A stretch of 64,000 nucleotides of DNA. Origin: Pseudomonas mosselii. GTDB taxonomy: Bacteria; Pseudomonadota; Gammaproteobacteria; Pseudomonadales; Pseudomonadaceae. Below, one piece after another: positions 28,201 through 37,864 of this stretch. Made by a program: the position numbers and the translations under genes. Each line of letters starts with the position of its first letter. Within the stretch, counting starts at the first letter, position 1. The stretch covers positions 186,001-250,000 of the forward strand of contig NZ_QJRP01000003.1 in NCBI RefSeq assembly GCF_003205295.1, written 5' to 3'. The notes beneath the pieces are model-generated. The model searched no databases. It was given only the letters and a program-made list of their open reading frames with translations, and was not told the origin of the DNA.

Positions 28201-29253
28201 TGCCCGCAGGGTGGCGGGCGTCAGGTGCCAGTTGCCGATCTGCCCCTCGGCGCGCAGGATCGACATGAGCAGCAGATCCACATCGGCGAAAGGCAGTGCC
28301 AGCGCACGTTGCAGGTGGATCATCTGGTACATGCGCGACAGGCAGTCGTAGTCGAGGGCGTCGAACTTCAGTGCGATGCCAGGGCTCTCCAATCCATCCT
28401 TGACGGTCAGTGCGGTCTTGCGCCGGGCGTTGATGTACGCCGCGCCGGGGTGGTACTTGTCGACAGCGTGGGTGGTGATCGGGTAGGCATCGGAGCGTCG
28501 TACGCTGCTGAAGCCGGATTTGGCGTTGTCGTCGATGCTCGACACCGCGATCATCTCCAGCACCTGCTCGGTGGTCAGCCCGGTTCGCTGGCAGTAGGTC
28601 TCCACATCCAGCAGCGCTTCGATCGCTTTCTTGGCGTCGGTACTGTTGTCGTACCCATACCAGGCACGCCACTCGTTGCCCGTGCTTCTCAACGGTTTCT
28701 CGGCCAGCAGCAATGCTTGCAGGGCAGGGCTGAACCCTGTGGCGTTGCGCATCACCTTACGCAGTTCCTGGGTGCGCAGTTGGCCATGGCGGAAGCTCGG
28801 GTAGGTGTACTCCGCCTGCTGCAACAGCTCGAAGTGAGGGATTTTCCTGTGCTTGAGTATTGCCTTGATCTGCTCCTGCGCCGCGTGGAACGGCAGGTTG
28901 GCGTGCTGGCCTGCCTCGGCCAGTACTTGCGGCAGGTGGGCGTCGCTTCCCGCATGCGCCTGCGCGGTGCGGGCAAGGCTGCGGATCGCCAGGGTCAGTG
29001 CCGTGACCGGTTGTTCCAGGCTCTTGGGGTCCAGCATCAGTTCGCCGATGTCGGGGCGACGCTGGGCCAGTGTCCGCCGGGCAGTGGAGGTACTGCTCGC
29101 CTCCTGTGCCAAGGCCTCCTGATACAGCGCATGCAGATAGGCGACTGGCCCGCAGTTCGCCTCGGGGGCGTCCGGGTTGCAGGTGTTGGCGAGCTGTTCG
29201 GGGAACAGCTTGGCGTAGGTGTTGGCGGTATTGTCGATTTGCTGGACGGTCAT
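22246..29253 (-). CDS. Tc toxin complex A subunit (TcdA/TcA-like insecticidal toxin)
   Basis: 2,335 residues, intact. The N-terminal region has the Tc/VRP1 signature RRPDIGELMLDPKSLEQP; the middle holds LYRLSRLHRLLKRTPND and the neuraminidase-like segment RTLDLNLRDDKDRISPLAWS...HYVFWVERASSD. A hydrophobic pore segment (AIYNFAIAGALGVTVPTIYG) and a coiled coil follow. The C-terminus has the TcB-binding domain: YPGHYLRQLKYVSV (from about 2161) and RYLPFEGTGAISQW (about 2268-2281). TcA pentamers bind host cells and inject a TcB-TcC cocoon through a membrane-spanning channel. No TcB or TcC gene lies in this window. Start chosen at ATG 29253 with AGGGAG 9 nt upstream. No Sec signal. Preceded by the shared 19-bp element; it appears inserted between urtA and the cycA-like gene. 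Confidence 0.93.
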   Translation of the reverse strand: MTVQQIDNTANTYAKLFPEQLANTCNPDAPEANCGPVAYLHALYQEALAQEASSTSTARRTLAQRRPDIGELMLDPKSLEQPVTALTLAIRSLARTAQAHAGSDAHLPQVLAEAGQHANLPFHAAQEQIKAILKHRKIPHFELLQQAEYTYPSFRHGQLRTQELRKVMRNATGFSPALQALLLAEKPLRSTGNEWRAWYGYDNSTDAKKAIEALLDVETYCQRTGLTTEQVLEMIAVSSIDDNAKSGFSSVRRSDAYPITTHAVDKYHPGAAYINARRKTALTVKDGLESPGIALKFDALDYDCLSRMYQMIHLQRALALPFADVDLLLMSILRAEGQIGNWHLTPATLRALGVFQYLKDTYDVSAEQFAALVLEVSAYSVGERTPMLDRVLDGQGTTQGQRSLVIDGRAFDPADRGDGQYKVLPALSSALGVTEPVTLGYLKMACKALNLKSPTLSLALLSSLYRLSRLHRLLKRTPNDAMALLALLGSTGTTLQDQLAGTPQISDLNAPDVLDMLVALVNLDQWLRQERIQPTTLLLALTPTGEAKPTQDSRLGQVIGDHLQAIDQAFSDKSNSKLEDLAATMLGLALADASGRQEVTKLHVAPLLKWCGTTAEGLLKNIHEAAKGKDPKQLGAILEKLTGALWSKVMRCGELIKALRLTPGMVDAPGNHGAWFDLESTPATGITLNLDLCYQLSRFRAWVIVCQQHKHDEQDVIGYLTNHPYSLEPGKVTEASKRLAELIGWTAQETLEASPHIEKATYAGNTRATFDDYLASLTPAEKSKYEEMGEESFFCEFIYRYTASYAFKGAHQSMVDKLVAFLAENPEPLLLSPEQYEKAHKPELWKAKGEEYKSDVKRGYFPITLDALDGGKVRSVEWLPCVPTTVSDIDFILRVQALSARTGLSSGSLLDLAELDEASPYIEFEAISQLFLAASGDATRETVEAHAQESWRDALAGYLIAHWAPAQDNTRSISSIDDLSDYCLCDAFVGSQVNTTPLNQAIGSLQHYVSRLLARLEPGYADATPSGTLQAQWQQGLGQYGTWKRLVEQRNHPANLIYYADRPNKTVAFQELEVEINQGKMDTSLLDTAICNYLTKFERVSNLQVISGYLDGHDPKHDTYHLIAKTNTTPYQYYWRTLDLNLRDDKDRISPLAWSEWEKVDLSPSGEIAQSVNDGKCFDAVRPVVIAKRHYVFWVERASSDLPKEKDASKTLHGKRRLSVHYAFRQSDGTWSTSNELLCLDGYDDKGNWDEKIYAKSLDFKPGLIVVVNDEGERENDPWLTALLYDSSVDYSKRYETTEGKTAQKPTTDDYHLESRDLLLIERKEYDPNVKKELVEALFRSYKNAQTVQHPYNGTSVVIERNEKSHEETPPGLGDKAGFAAIAKEQAFTLHLAVSSARKKELTASVLYNKERFLDGSWGNNFKLEISVKNGNSTHSASDHLSVNHKHLAARVKFLYTPDTEYEITLKYQHGSTLLNKSVYTVTVKDLKVDELWSVCLASNTAQAQYLDLSLAKVFQPRLTNDKIRLNTLFGKNLVARASQSIHRVLDWDTQTLLEPDLDDATKTIEMDFHGANALYFRELFLHVPAMIAMRLTEQCQFEEAEDWYLRYLFNPYRIHADEQGRPAPWCTRPLSQVGTLRSALRKRVEPIDQVFIQSRHYQQAIYLALLDNWQQQGDHYYRQPTLSNLNHAWMCYQQALKLLGPLPNQGDASRWKPATLATVSASAFRSPLNPRILALRKTLLSRLHNLRHGLTLDGKALPPLDWNSESLDAFDNDRGGVSNVPIPYRSGLNAIPHYRFRQLLPLAKAAAQQLSDFGRHYMSLMEEEFNTSLAVQLKAQDIKMADFAIRLQKEAISGVEAKKKVLLISRDKALAQKEYFGELIDVGRSPEEELATAFSWMSKASKAAAIYNFAIAGALGVTVPTIYGLAVGGNKPEAMNVWLGQGFEMAADISNVIADELVIQAAYNRRAAGWAFDKSQAEWDLKIIDQQLAETNIELNASTINLEKCRQDLVNLKEAYVSMTTGFTIIPIYNWLVARQEHIYGAAYDAVRSLCMGVEAAWRYEIGDYRRDSFIDTRAWRDNYKGMLVGESLLVNLQQMENEYLARNERRLTIKKSFSLKKQLDSFAIKPEEKWAGIFKTEADRTTSLKHTFEFKADDFDKGYPGHYLRQLKYVSVTLVLKADKKPEELCAILKQTGSSTLLEPDKGAARSFYPGNESDKKVTDARENPRLVQRNPRENQQIALSSTVAEDGLGYDAGTWVYELMFHDGRYLPFEGTGAISQWTLELLGDEDLLKDLSIIEDIRFNMVYTAKTGDEAFIKEIGEIRKEAGSVKQGDA

Positions 29254-29339
29254 GGTGATCAACTCCCTGATACGTGATGGACACGGCTGCTGCAGGATGG
29301 GCGCTGAGGCTATTTGGAGGGCACGAGGGGAAAGGCACA

Positions 29340-29358
29340 ACTGGCAAAAATGCCAGGT
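29340..29358 (-). promoter_or_regulatory. Shared 19-bp operator-like element, copy 3 (Tc toxin)
   Basis: Minus-strand ACCTGGCATTTTTGCCAGT; arms CTGGCA / TGCCAG are perfect around TTTT. It ends 86 bp before the toxin ATG and is identical to the copy before the PL8 lyase gene, with the following TGT also conserved. The CT-N12-AG spacing is that of lux boxes. Confidence 0.7.
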
Positions 29359-29405
29359 CACGACTGTTCAGGAGAGGATCGGCAGCGAACGTTTTGACAC
29401 AAAAG

Positions 29406-29447
29406 CGGTACTTGAGTACCGTGCCGCACCGCAGTAGTTTCTGCGGT
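29406..29447. other. Two adjacent short hairpins
   Basis: CGGTACT-TG-AGTACCG (29406-29421) and ACCGCAG-TAGTTT-CTGCGGT (29428-29447), both with perfect 7-bp arms. They may be operators or a transcript end; function unknown. Confidence 0.35.
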
Positions 29448-29661
29448 TCGGGATTGGCGTCCCGTATTCAGAGAGATCGAGCACTGACGCACCTTGCGGC
29501 GGTGTTCTGCATGGCTGCACCCGTTATGGGCGGCGCCGTGTGTGGGAGCCTTCGGGCTCACCGGTTCTCTCTGCCGGCACGCCAACCCGCACGGCTTCGT
29601 CCACCCATCCTGGCGTATGGGCGCGGAGCTTCTTAAAGAGAGAGCTGCAAGGAGATGCACC

Positions 29662-29739
29662 ATGCTCAAGAAGATCGTTTCGGATCCACCCTTCGCATTT
29701 GTCGATATCGTCACCTTTCATCGAGAGGTGCAGCCATGA
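29662..29739 (+). CDS. 25-residue ORF, possible leader or truncated DUF3077-like gene
   Basis: MLKKIVSDPPFAFVDIVTFH then REVQP. AAGGAG lies 7 nt upstream of the ATG, a strong site. The opening M-x-KIV-x-DPP resembles the start of small DUF3077-type proteins common in P. putida, but the ORF stops after 25 codons and overlaps the next ORF by ATGA. It could be a coupled leader peptide or the remnant of a frameshifted paralogue. Confidence 0.45.
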   Translation: MLKKIVSDPPFAFVDIVTFHREVQP

Positions 29740-30020
29740 ACCAGGAGTCGCTGGTCAACCTCACCCCCCGCAAATCACGTCCCGTCACCGCCAGTGCCCA
29801 CTTTGGCACCTGCAATCACGCTCATGATCCGATTCTATCGGTACGTTCTGGCGTCGATAGCGAGGATGCACTGGTGTGCGCGGTGGCGGCGTTGAAGGCG
29901 GCGTATGAGACCAATGCTGCCGCATTGGAGAAGGCGGGGGAGCCGTTGCGCAGTTTGCTGACGGCGACCGAGAACTCGCTGGAGAAAGGCCTGGCGTTGG
30001 CCGAGGCGGTGCTCGATTAG
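29736..30020 (+). CDS. Small DUF3077-like protein of unknown function
   Basis: 94 residues, no signal peptide. The C-terminal half (ILSVRSGVDSEDALVCAVAA, then LLTATENSLEKGLALAEAVL) is all-helical and resembles the DUF3077/DUF6124 small proteins that occur in many copies in pseudomonads. GAGAGG stands 7 nt before the ATG, which overlaps the stop of the 25-residue ORF. It lies between the toxin gene and the cycA-like permease. Function unknown. Confidence 0.6.
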   Translation: MNQESLVNLTPRKSRPVTASAHFGTCNHAHDPILSVRSGVDSEDALVCAVAALKAAYETNAAALEKAGEPLRSLLTATENSLEKGLALAEAVLD

Positions 30021-30038
30021 TGCCTGGCTGAAGATCCT

Positions 30039-30190
30039 GGGGCTGCTGCGCAGCCCTTTCGCGACACAAGGCCGCTCCCACAGGCTGACGCGTCAGTTTG
30101 AAAAATTTGAGCAAGACAGTTGCTCCCACAGAGGATCGCAATTTCCTGTGGGAGCGGCCTTGTGTCGCGAAAGGGCCGCGCAGCGGCCCC
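30039..30190. repeat. Composite REP with internal cassette
   Basis: Outer inverted REP elements (CGCGACACAAGGCCGCTCCC and inverse) enclosing an internal segment with GAGCAAGACAGTTGCTCCCA. The same 27-bp core occurs in opposite orientation inside the composite REP at 39319-39470. Confidence 0.75.
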
Positions 30191-30200
30191 ATTGGCCGGA

Positions 30201-31616
30201 TCAGTTGTTAGACGCTTCACGCACCGCCGCACGCGGCTGACGCCTGCTGCGCACAAACTGATAGGTCACCGCCAGGATCACAAACCAGATCGGCGTCACC
30301 ACCAGCGCCGAGCGCGTATCCGCCTCCAGGCTCAACAGCACCAGGATGCCGGCAAAGAACACCAGGCACACATAGCACATGAAGCGCCCGCCGGGCATCT
30401 TGTAGGTGGACTGCTCATGCAGCGCCGCGCGCTGTTTGCGGTAGCTCAGGTACGACAGCAGGATCAGCGTCCACACGAACATGAACAGCACCGCCGACAC
30501 CGTCGTCACCAGGGTGAAGGCTTCGATCACGTTGGGTACCAGGTAGATCAGCACCGCGCCCAGCAACAGGCAGGTGCAGGAGAAGTACAGGCCGTTGGCC
30601 GGCACCGCGCGGCGCGAGAGTTTCTCGAACGCCTTGGGTGCATCGCCCTCCTGGGCCAGGCCGAACAGCATGCGGCTGGTGGAGAACACGCCGCTGTTGG
30701 CCGACGAGGCCGCCGAGGTCAGCACCACGAAGTTGATGATGCTCGCCGCCGCCGGCAGGCCGGCCAGCACGAACAGCTCGACGAACGGGCTCTTGCCCGG
30801 CACCACGTCGCGCCATGGGGTGACGGCCATGATGGCGATCAGCGCCAGCACGTAGAACACGATGATGCGGACCGGGATCGAGTTGATCGCCCGCGGCAGG
30901 GTGCGCTCGGGGTTCTTCGCTTCAGCGGCGGTGGTGCCCACCAGCTCGATACCGACGAAGGCGAACACGGCGATCTGGAAGCCGGCGAAGAAGCCGAGCA
31001 TGCCGTTGGGGAACATCCCACCGTCATTCCACAGGTTGGCCAGGGTCGCGGTGTGCCCGCTCGGCGACTGGAAGCCGGTGATGACCATGTACAGACCGGT
31101 GGCGACCAGGCCCATGATGGCGATGATCTTGATCAGGGCGAACCAGAATTCCATTTCGCCGAACAGCTTCACGGTCACCAGGTTCAGCGACAGCAACAGG
31201 GCCACGCAGCTCAGCGCCGGTATCCACTGTGGCAGGTCGGGGAACCAGAATTGTGTGTAGGCGGCGATCGCCACCACGTCGGCGATGCCGGTGACCACCC
31301 AGCAGAACCAGTAGGTCCAGCCGGTGAAGTAGCCGGCCCAGGGGCCGAGCAGATCGGCGGAGAAATCGATGAACGACTTGTAGTTGAGGTTCGACAGCAG
31401 CAGCTCGCCCATGGCGCGCATGACGAAGAACAGCATGAAGCCGATGATCATGTAGACGAAGATGATCGACGGGCCGGCCAGGCTGATGGTCTTGCCCGAG
31501 CCCATGAACAGGCCGGTGCCGATGGCGCCGCCGATGGCGATGAGCTGGATGTGGCGGTTGGTCAGGTTGCGTTGCAGGTGCTGCTCTTCGGAGGGTGTCT
31601 GGGAGGTCCGGGTCAT
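30201..31616 (-). CDS. cycA: Amino acid permease, D-serine/D-alanine/glycine type
   Basis: 471 residues, twelve membrane helices, APC superfamily (AAT family). LTNRHIQLIAIGGAIGTGLF at the N-terminus and AVFAFVGIELVGTTAAEAKN are hallmarks; the sequence closely resembles CycA. It imports D-Ala, D-Ser and Gly with protons. Start taken at ATG 31616 (MTRTSQTPSEE); an ATG three codons upstream is possible. It looks like a core gene now flanked on both sides by accessory genes (the toxin block and the PL8 lyase). Confidence 0.87.
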   Translation of the reverse strand: MTRTSQTPSEEQHLQRNLTNRHIQLIAIGGAIGTGLFMGSGKTISLAGPSIIFVYMIIGFMLFFVMRAMGELLLSNLNYKSFIDFSADLLGPWAGYFTGWTYWFCWVVTGIADVVAIAAYTQFWFPDLPQWIPALSCVALLLSLNLVTVKLFGEMEFWFALIKIIAIMGLVATGLYMVITGFQSPSGHTATLANLWNDGGMFPNGMLGFFAGFQIAVFAFVGIELVGTTAAEAKNPERTLPRAINSIPVRIIVFYVLALIAIMAVTPWRDVVPGKSPFVELFVLAGLPAAASIINFVVLTSAASSANSGVFSTSRMLFGLAQEGDAPKAFEKLSRRAVPANGLYFSCTCLLLGAVLIYLVPNVIEAFTLVTTVSAVLFMFVWTLILLSYLSYRKQRAALHEQSTYKMPGGRFMCYVCLVFFAGILVLLSLEADTRSALVVTPIWFVILAVTYQFVRSRRQPRAAVREASNN

Positions 31617-31625
31617 GGGCTGCAT

Positions 31626-31987
31626 TCCATTGAGGGTCAGTCTTTTTGTGAGTGAAAGCCGGGTAGGCTATCACGTCGCGTTCCGATCGCGGGTGTGGCA
31701 GATCGGCACGATCTTGGCCGAGCGGCCCGGACTTCTGGCTGACGGGGGTCAATGGTTTTATCGCAGGAGGCGCGTTGGTTGCGCAGGGCTGGACGGACAG
31801 TGCCTGTGGGCGAGCGTCTGGGAGGAGAGGGGCCCAGCGGGATCGTCACACAGGCACTTTTCGTATCAAGCCGAAGTATTGGGATGCTTTATTAGGTTCG
31901 AGCAGTTGCGGGCTCCGACGTTGGCCTGGTAAAGAGCAGGCGTAAGAGTGTTCGGTAAGAGAAAAGCAATCATTGCTAAGGTCGTTG
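31626..31987. other. 362-bp intergenic region before cycA
   Basis: Contains the cycA promoter region and the 3' flank of the PL8 gene. AGCAAT-C-ATTGCT (31966-31978) followed on the minus strand by TTTTCTCTT is a weak terminator candidate for the lyase gene. I see no ORF with a ribosome-binding site. Confidence 0.45.
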
Positions 31988-34171
<2,184 letters not shown>

Positions 34172-34256
34172 TTTCGTCTCCTGCCCCAGGTTGTCGGAGG
34201 CGGCGCAATGCTCGCTCCGTTCGGGTAGAACGTCGGCTTTTATCCGGCATCCGACA

Positions 34257-34275
34257 ACTGGCAAAAATGCCAGGT
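34257..34275 (-). promoter_or_regulatory. Shared 19-bp operator-like element, copy 4 (PL8 lyase)
   Basis: Minus-strand ACCTGGCATTTTTGCCAGT, identical to the copy before the Tc toxin gene and 85 bp before the lyase ATG (86 bp for the toxin). Confidence 0.7.
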
Positions 34276-34305
34276 GCCATCGCGCGGCGAGCGGCCACGC
34301 AGGGC

Positions 34306-35670
34306 TCAGGCGTTGCTGAAAACCTTGCGGCGGATCACCAGGCTATCCACCCCCCACATCACCACCATCGAGATCCCCACCAGCGGGAAGGCGACCCCCA
34401 GCACCACCATCACCCCCACCGCCGCCTTCCAGCGCGGCAGGTCATGACGCAGCGGCGGCACGCCCAGCCCACCGGCCGGCTTGCGCTTCCACCACATCAC
34501 CAGCCCGCTCACCGAGCCCAGCAGGATCATCAGGCATACGATCAAAATCACGATCTGGTTCAGCGGCCCGAACATCTTGCCCTCATGCAGCATCACCCCC
34601 AGCTCCGTGGCACGCGCCACCGGGCTGTAGTCCTGCCAGCGCACATCGGCCAGCACCTTTCCGGTGTACTGGTCCACATGCAGGGTGGCATCGTTGCGCG
34701 GGTCGTCGGCGAACACCGCGATGGTGAACACGCCGTCGGCAGTGGTCGGCAGGGTGATGCTGTAGCCCGGCTCGACCTCGCGCAGATCGGCGATGTTCTC
34801 GACCTGCTGCAGGCTTACCTGCGGTGCCGCCGGAGCCTGGTCCATCATGTGGTGCCCGGCGTGCTCGGCATGGGCGCCGGACACCGGCATCGGGGTGTTC
34901 TCCATGGCCCACGGCACGGTCTGGCGGTGGGCTTCATTCAGTTCGCGTGCCTGCTTGTCGGACTTGGGCACATCATTCCACATGGCCGCCGGGAAACGGT
35001 TCCATAGGTCGGCATACTGCTTGCCCCATAGCCCGGTCCAGGTCATGCCGCTGATCAGCATCAACAGCAGCAGGGCTGAGCCCCAGAATCCTGTAACAGC
35101 ATGCAGGTCGCGCCACAGCACTCGGCCGCGTGCGCTCAAGCGTGGCCACAGCACGCCCGCGCTGTTGCGCCCGCGTGGCCACCACAAATAGAGGCCGGAC
35201 ACGACCAGGACAATGCCCCAGCCCGCCGCCAGTTCCACCAGCCGGTCACCGACCGTACCGACCATCAGCTCGCCATGCAGGGCGCGGGCGATGGCTTGCA
35301 GGTTCTGCTTGCCGTCCTGCGCGCCCAGCACCTTGCCGCTGTATGGATCGACGAACACGTTCATCTCACGACCGCCGTCGTGCACCACGAACTGCGCGCT
35401 GCGCTCGGCATTCATCGGTGGCAGGTACTGGCCGACATGGCCCTGTGGATAAGCCTGGCGCACGTTGGCCAGCAGTGTGTCGGCGCCCTGTCGATGATGG
35501 CCGGCCTCGACCACCATCAGCTCGCGGTACATCAGTGGGTCGAGCTGTGGCTTGAACAGGTAGATGATCCCGGTGATTGCCAGCAGGATCATGAACGGCG
35601 CCACGAACAGCCCGGCATAGAAATGCCAGCGCCACGCAAGGTTGTAGAAGGAAACGTTTGGTTTGCTCAT
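34306..35670 (-). CDS. PepSY-associated membrane protein (iron/copper-linked)
   Basis: 454 residues, four long membrane helices with PepSY regions between them: WRWHFYAGLFVAPFMILLAITG at the start, LHGELMVGTVGDRLVELAAGWG and LHAVTGFWGSALLLLMLISG, each with conserved His. A Met/His-rich insert (HAEHAGHHMMDQ) suggests metal contact. Such proteins often sit beside TonB-dependent receptors and may reduce or move the metal across the inner membrane. Start ATG 35670, GGGAGG 5 nt upstream. It follows oprC by 58 bp, last gene of the copper operon. Confidence 0.85.
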   Translation of the reverse strand: MSKPNVSFYNLAWRWHFYAGLFVAPFMILLAITGIIYLFKPQLDPLMYRELMVVEAGHHRQGADTLLANVRQAYPQGHVGQYLPPMNAERSAQFVVHDGGREMNVFVDPYSGKVLGAQDGKQNLQAIARALHGELMVGTVGDRLVELAAGWGIVLVVSGLYLWWPRGRNSAGVLWPRLSARGRVLWRDLHAVTGFWGSALLLLMLISGMTWTGLWGKQYADLWNRFPAAMWNDVPKSDKQARELNEAHRQTVPWAMENTPMPVSGAHAEHAGHHMMDQAPAAPQVSLQQVENIADLREVEPGYSITLPTTADGVFTIAVFADDPRNDATLHVDQYTGKVLADVRWQDYSPVARATELGVMLHEGKMFGPLNQIVILIVCLMILLGSVSGLVMWWKRKPAGGLGVPPLRHDLPRWKAAVGVMVVLGVAFPLVGISMVVMWGVDSLVIRRKVFSNA

Positions 35671-35728
35671 GGGAGCCTCCCGTAGACCTTGGTTGGGCGC
35701 GGTCAGGTCCCGCGCCCGTTTGTTGTTG

Positions 35729-37795
35729 TCAGAAGCTGAAGTCGACCTTGGTCCAGAAGGTCCTGCCTGGCTCGTTGACCGGCTGCACGCTGTTCGCCGG
35801 GTAGCCAAACCCGGCGTTCCCGGCCAGGTTCAAGTGCTCGGCGTAGGCCTTGTCGAACAGGTTGTCGACGCCTGCGCTGAGCTTGAGGTTGTTGTTCACC
35901 TTGTAGGCACCGTTGAGCGAGAACACGCCGAAGCCGGCGCTCTTGTTGTAGTCCTTGCCCACCACATTGCCCTGGTTCTGGGCGATGCGGTTCTGCTCGG
36001 CCACCAGGCGCCACAGGGCTCCGACGCTCCAGGTGTCGCGGCTGTAGGTCAGGCCCAGGCGGCTTTCCAAAGGCGGCATTTGCGGTAGCGCCTTGCCATC
36101 ACTGCTGTTCTTGCCCCAAGCGTAGGCGAGCGTGGCGTCGGCCTTCCAGTTCTCGGTCAGCTTGTAGGCCGCGCCCAGCTCGCCGCCCATGATTCGGGCA
36201 TCGATGTTCTGCGCCTGGGAGGTGAGGTTGCCCATCATGTTGCGTTGGTAGTCGAACAGGATGTAGTCGCGGATCTGGCCAACATAGCCCGATGCCCAGG
36301 CTTCCAGGCGCTCGTCGCGGTACTGGATGCCGAAGTCGAGCTGGGTGGTTTTCTCCGGTTTGATGCCGTCGAAGGCGTTCACCGAGCCGGCCGGGGCGCG
36401 CTTGGGCGAGAACAGCTCCCAGTAGTCAGGGAAGCGCTGGGTGTGGCCCAGGCCGATGTAGGTGGTGGCGGGGATCGCGGCCAGGTCGTGCTCGTAGCGC
36501 ACGAAGCCGCTGGGCAGGGTGTCGGCGCGGGTGTCGCCCTCGGTGGCGCTGCCTTTGCGGAAGTCGCGGGCCGAGGCGCGGTCCAGGCGGGCGCCGGTGA
36601 CCAGGCGATCCTCGCCGGTCGCATACCAGGTGAGTTCGCCGAAGGCACCGTAGTTGTGGAAGTCGGCGTCCTTGGTCCAGGGCTTTCCTTTGTGCGCGTT
36701 GATGCCCATGCCGCCGCGCTGGCGATGCTCGTTGGTCTGCGCGTCGATGCCGCTGATCAACTGCACGTCGGCCCAGCGCCAGGTGGCCTTGATTCGCGCG
36801 CCCATGGTGCGGCGGTCGACGTTGCTGACCATGGGCATGCCCATCATGCCGGTGCCTGACGGGGTGCGCAGAGTGTAGTTGTCCATCACGTGGTCGGCGT
36901 AGTTGTAGTAGACCTGCGCCTCGACCTTGTCGAGCACCTCGCCAAGGTTGGATTTCTCGAAGCGCAGGCCCAGGCTTTCGCGCTTGAATTGCGAGCCGTC
37001 CATGCCGCGCCCGGCCGAACGCGCTTCGCCGTCGCCCTTGCCTGCGGTCATTTCCAGCAGGGTGTCGGCGTCCGGGGTCCAGCCAACCGAGACATCGCCG
37101 TTCCACTTGTCCCAGCGCGAAGGCACGGTGTCGCCGTTGCCATCCTCGAAGTCGTCCGAGTGCGACTGGTTGCCGATGAAGCGTACGTAGCCGAGCTGGT
37201 TGCCGGCCGCGGCGTCGAGCACCTTGTCGAAGCGGCCGTTGGAGCCGGCCAGCACGCTGCCGTTTACCCGGCTGCCCAGCTCGCCGAACTTCTCCGGGTC
37301 ACGTTCGAACAGGATGGTGCCGGCGGAGCCGCCAGGGCCCCAGATCACGCTTTGCGGGCCCTTGATCACCGTGAGGCGGTCGTAGGTTTCCGGCGAGATG
37401 TACGAGGTTGGCGCGTCCATGCGGCCCGGGCAGGCGCCGAGCATCATGCCGCCGTTGGTGAGGATGTTCAGGCGTGAGCCAAACATGCCGCGCAGCACCG
37501 GGTCGCCGTTGGTGCCACCGGCACGGATCACCGAGAAGCCGGGGATGGTCTTGAGGTAGTCGCCGCCGTCGCTGGCCGGTACGGGCTGGCGTGGGTCCTT
37601 GGGGTTGGTGACCACGGTCAGTGGCGAGCTTGGGGCGATGGCGGTGATCACCGTCGGGCTCAGCTCAGCGGTGTCGTGCACATGGCCTTCATGGCCGGTT
37701 TCGGCGGCCAAGGCCAGTGGCGCGAGCAGCGAGCCGCACAGCACGGCGATGGTCCCGCGCAGGGAAAGGGCAAAAACAGGGGTGCAGCCGGACAT
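35729..37795 (-). CDS. oprC: TonB-dependent copper receptor OprC
   Basis: 688 residues: signal peptide (to about residue 30), His-rich mature N-terminus (ETGHEGHVHD), plug domain with GTNGDPVLRGMFGSRLNILTN and MMLGACPGRMDAPTSYI, then a 22-strand barrel ending in the aromatic FSF. The plug Met and Cys residues are those associated with copper binding in OprC. Outer-membrane copper uptake energised by TonB. Lies in a run DUF2946, PCuAC, DUF2946, oprC, PepSY, all on the minus strand. No signature copper-responsive operator is evident. Confidence 0.92.
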   Translation of the reverse strand: MSGCTPVFALSLRGTIAVLCGSLLAPLALAAETGHEGHVHDTAELSPTVITAIAPSSPLTVVTNPKDPRQPVPASDGGDYLKTIPGFSVIRAGGTNGDPVLRGMFGSRLNILTNGGMMLGACPGRMDAPTSYISPETYDRLTVIKGPQSVIWGPGGSAGTILFERDPEKFGELGSRVNGSVLAGSNGRFDKVLDAAAGNQLGYVRFIGNQSHSDDFEDGNGDTVPSRWDKWNGDVSVGWTPDADTLLEMTAGKGDGEARSAGRGMDGSQFKRESLGLRFEKSNLGEVLDKVEAQVYYNYADHVMDNYTLRTPSGTGMMGMPMVSNVDRRTMGARIKATWRWADVQLISGIDAQTNEHRQRGGMGINAHKGKPWTKDADFHNYGAFGELTWYATGEDRLVTGARLDRASARDFRKGSATEGDTRADTLPSGFVRYEHDLAAIPATTYIGLGHTQRFPDYWELFSPKRAPAGSVNAFDGIKPEKTTQLDFGIQYRDERLEAWASGYVGQIRDYILFDYQRNMMGNLTSQAQNIDARIMGGELGAAYKLTENWKADATLAYAWGKNSSDGKALPQMPPLESRLGLTYSRDTWSVGALWRLVAEQNRIAQNQGNVVGKDYNKSAGFGVFSLNGAYKVNNNLKLSAGVDNLFDKAYAEHLNLAGNAGFGYPANSVQPVNEPGRTFWTKVDFSF

Positions 37796-37864
37796 AATGA
37801 TTCCAGTCGATCAGTCATGAGTCAGCGCGAAGCCTCCTGGCTTCGGGCATTGATAACGTTGTGT

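Larger units (their letters stand above)
29254..29661. other. 408-bp divergent regulatory region before the Tc toxin gene
   Basis: Holds the toxin promoter with the 19-bp element (29340-29358), two further perfect hairpins (29406-29421 and 29428-29447) and, on the plus strand, a TTGACA box at 29394-29399 with a poor -10 (TACCGT) 17 bp on. No credible ORF. Confidence 0.5.

Noticed and set aside
29340..29358. Sigma-54 promoter reading of the palindrome (TGGCA ... GCC)
   Set aside because: The GG-to-GC distance is wrong for a -24/-12 promoter.
29340..29358. LexA/SOS box or GacA box at the shared element
   Set aside because: It does not contain CTGT-N8-ACAG or TGTAAG-N6-CTTACA.
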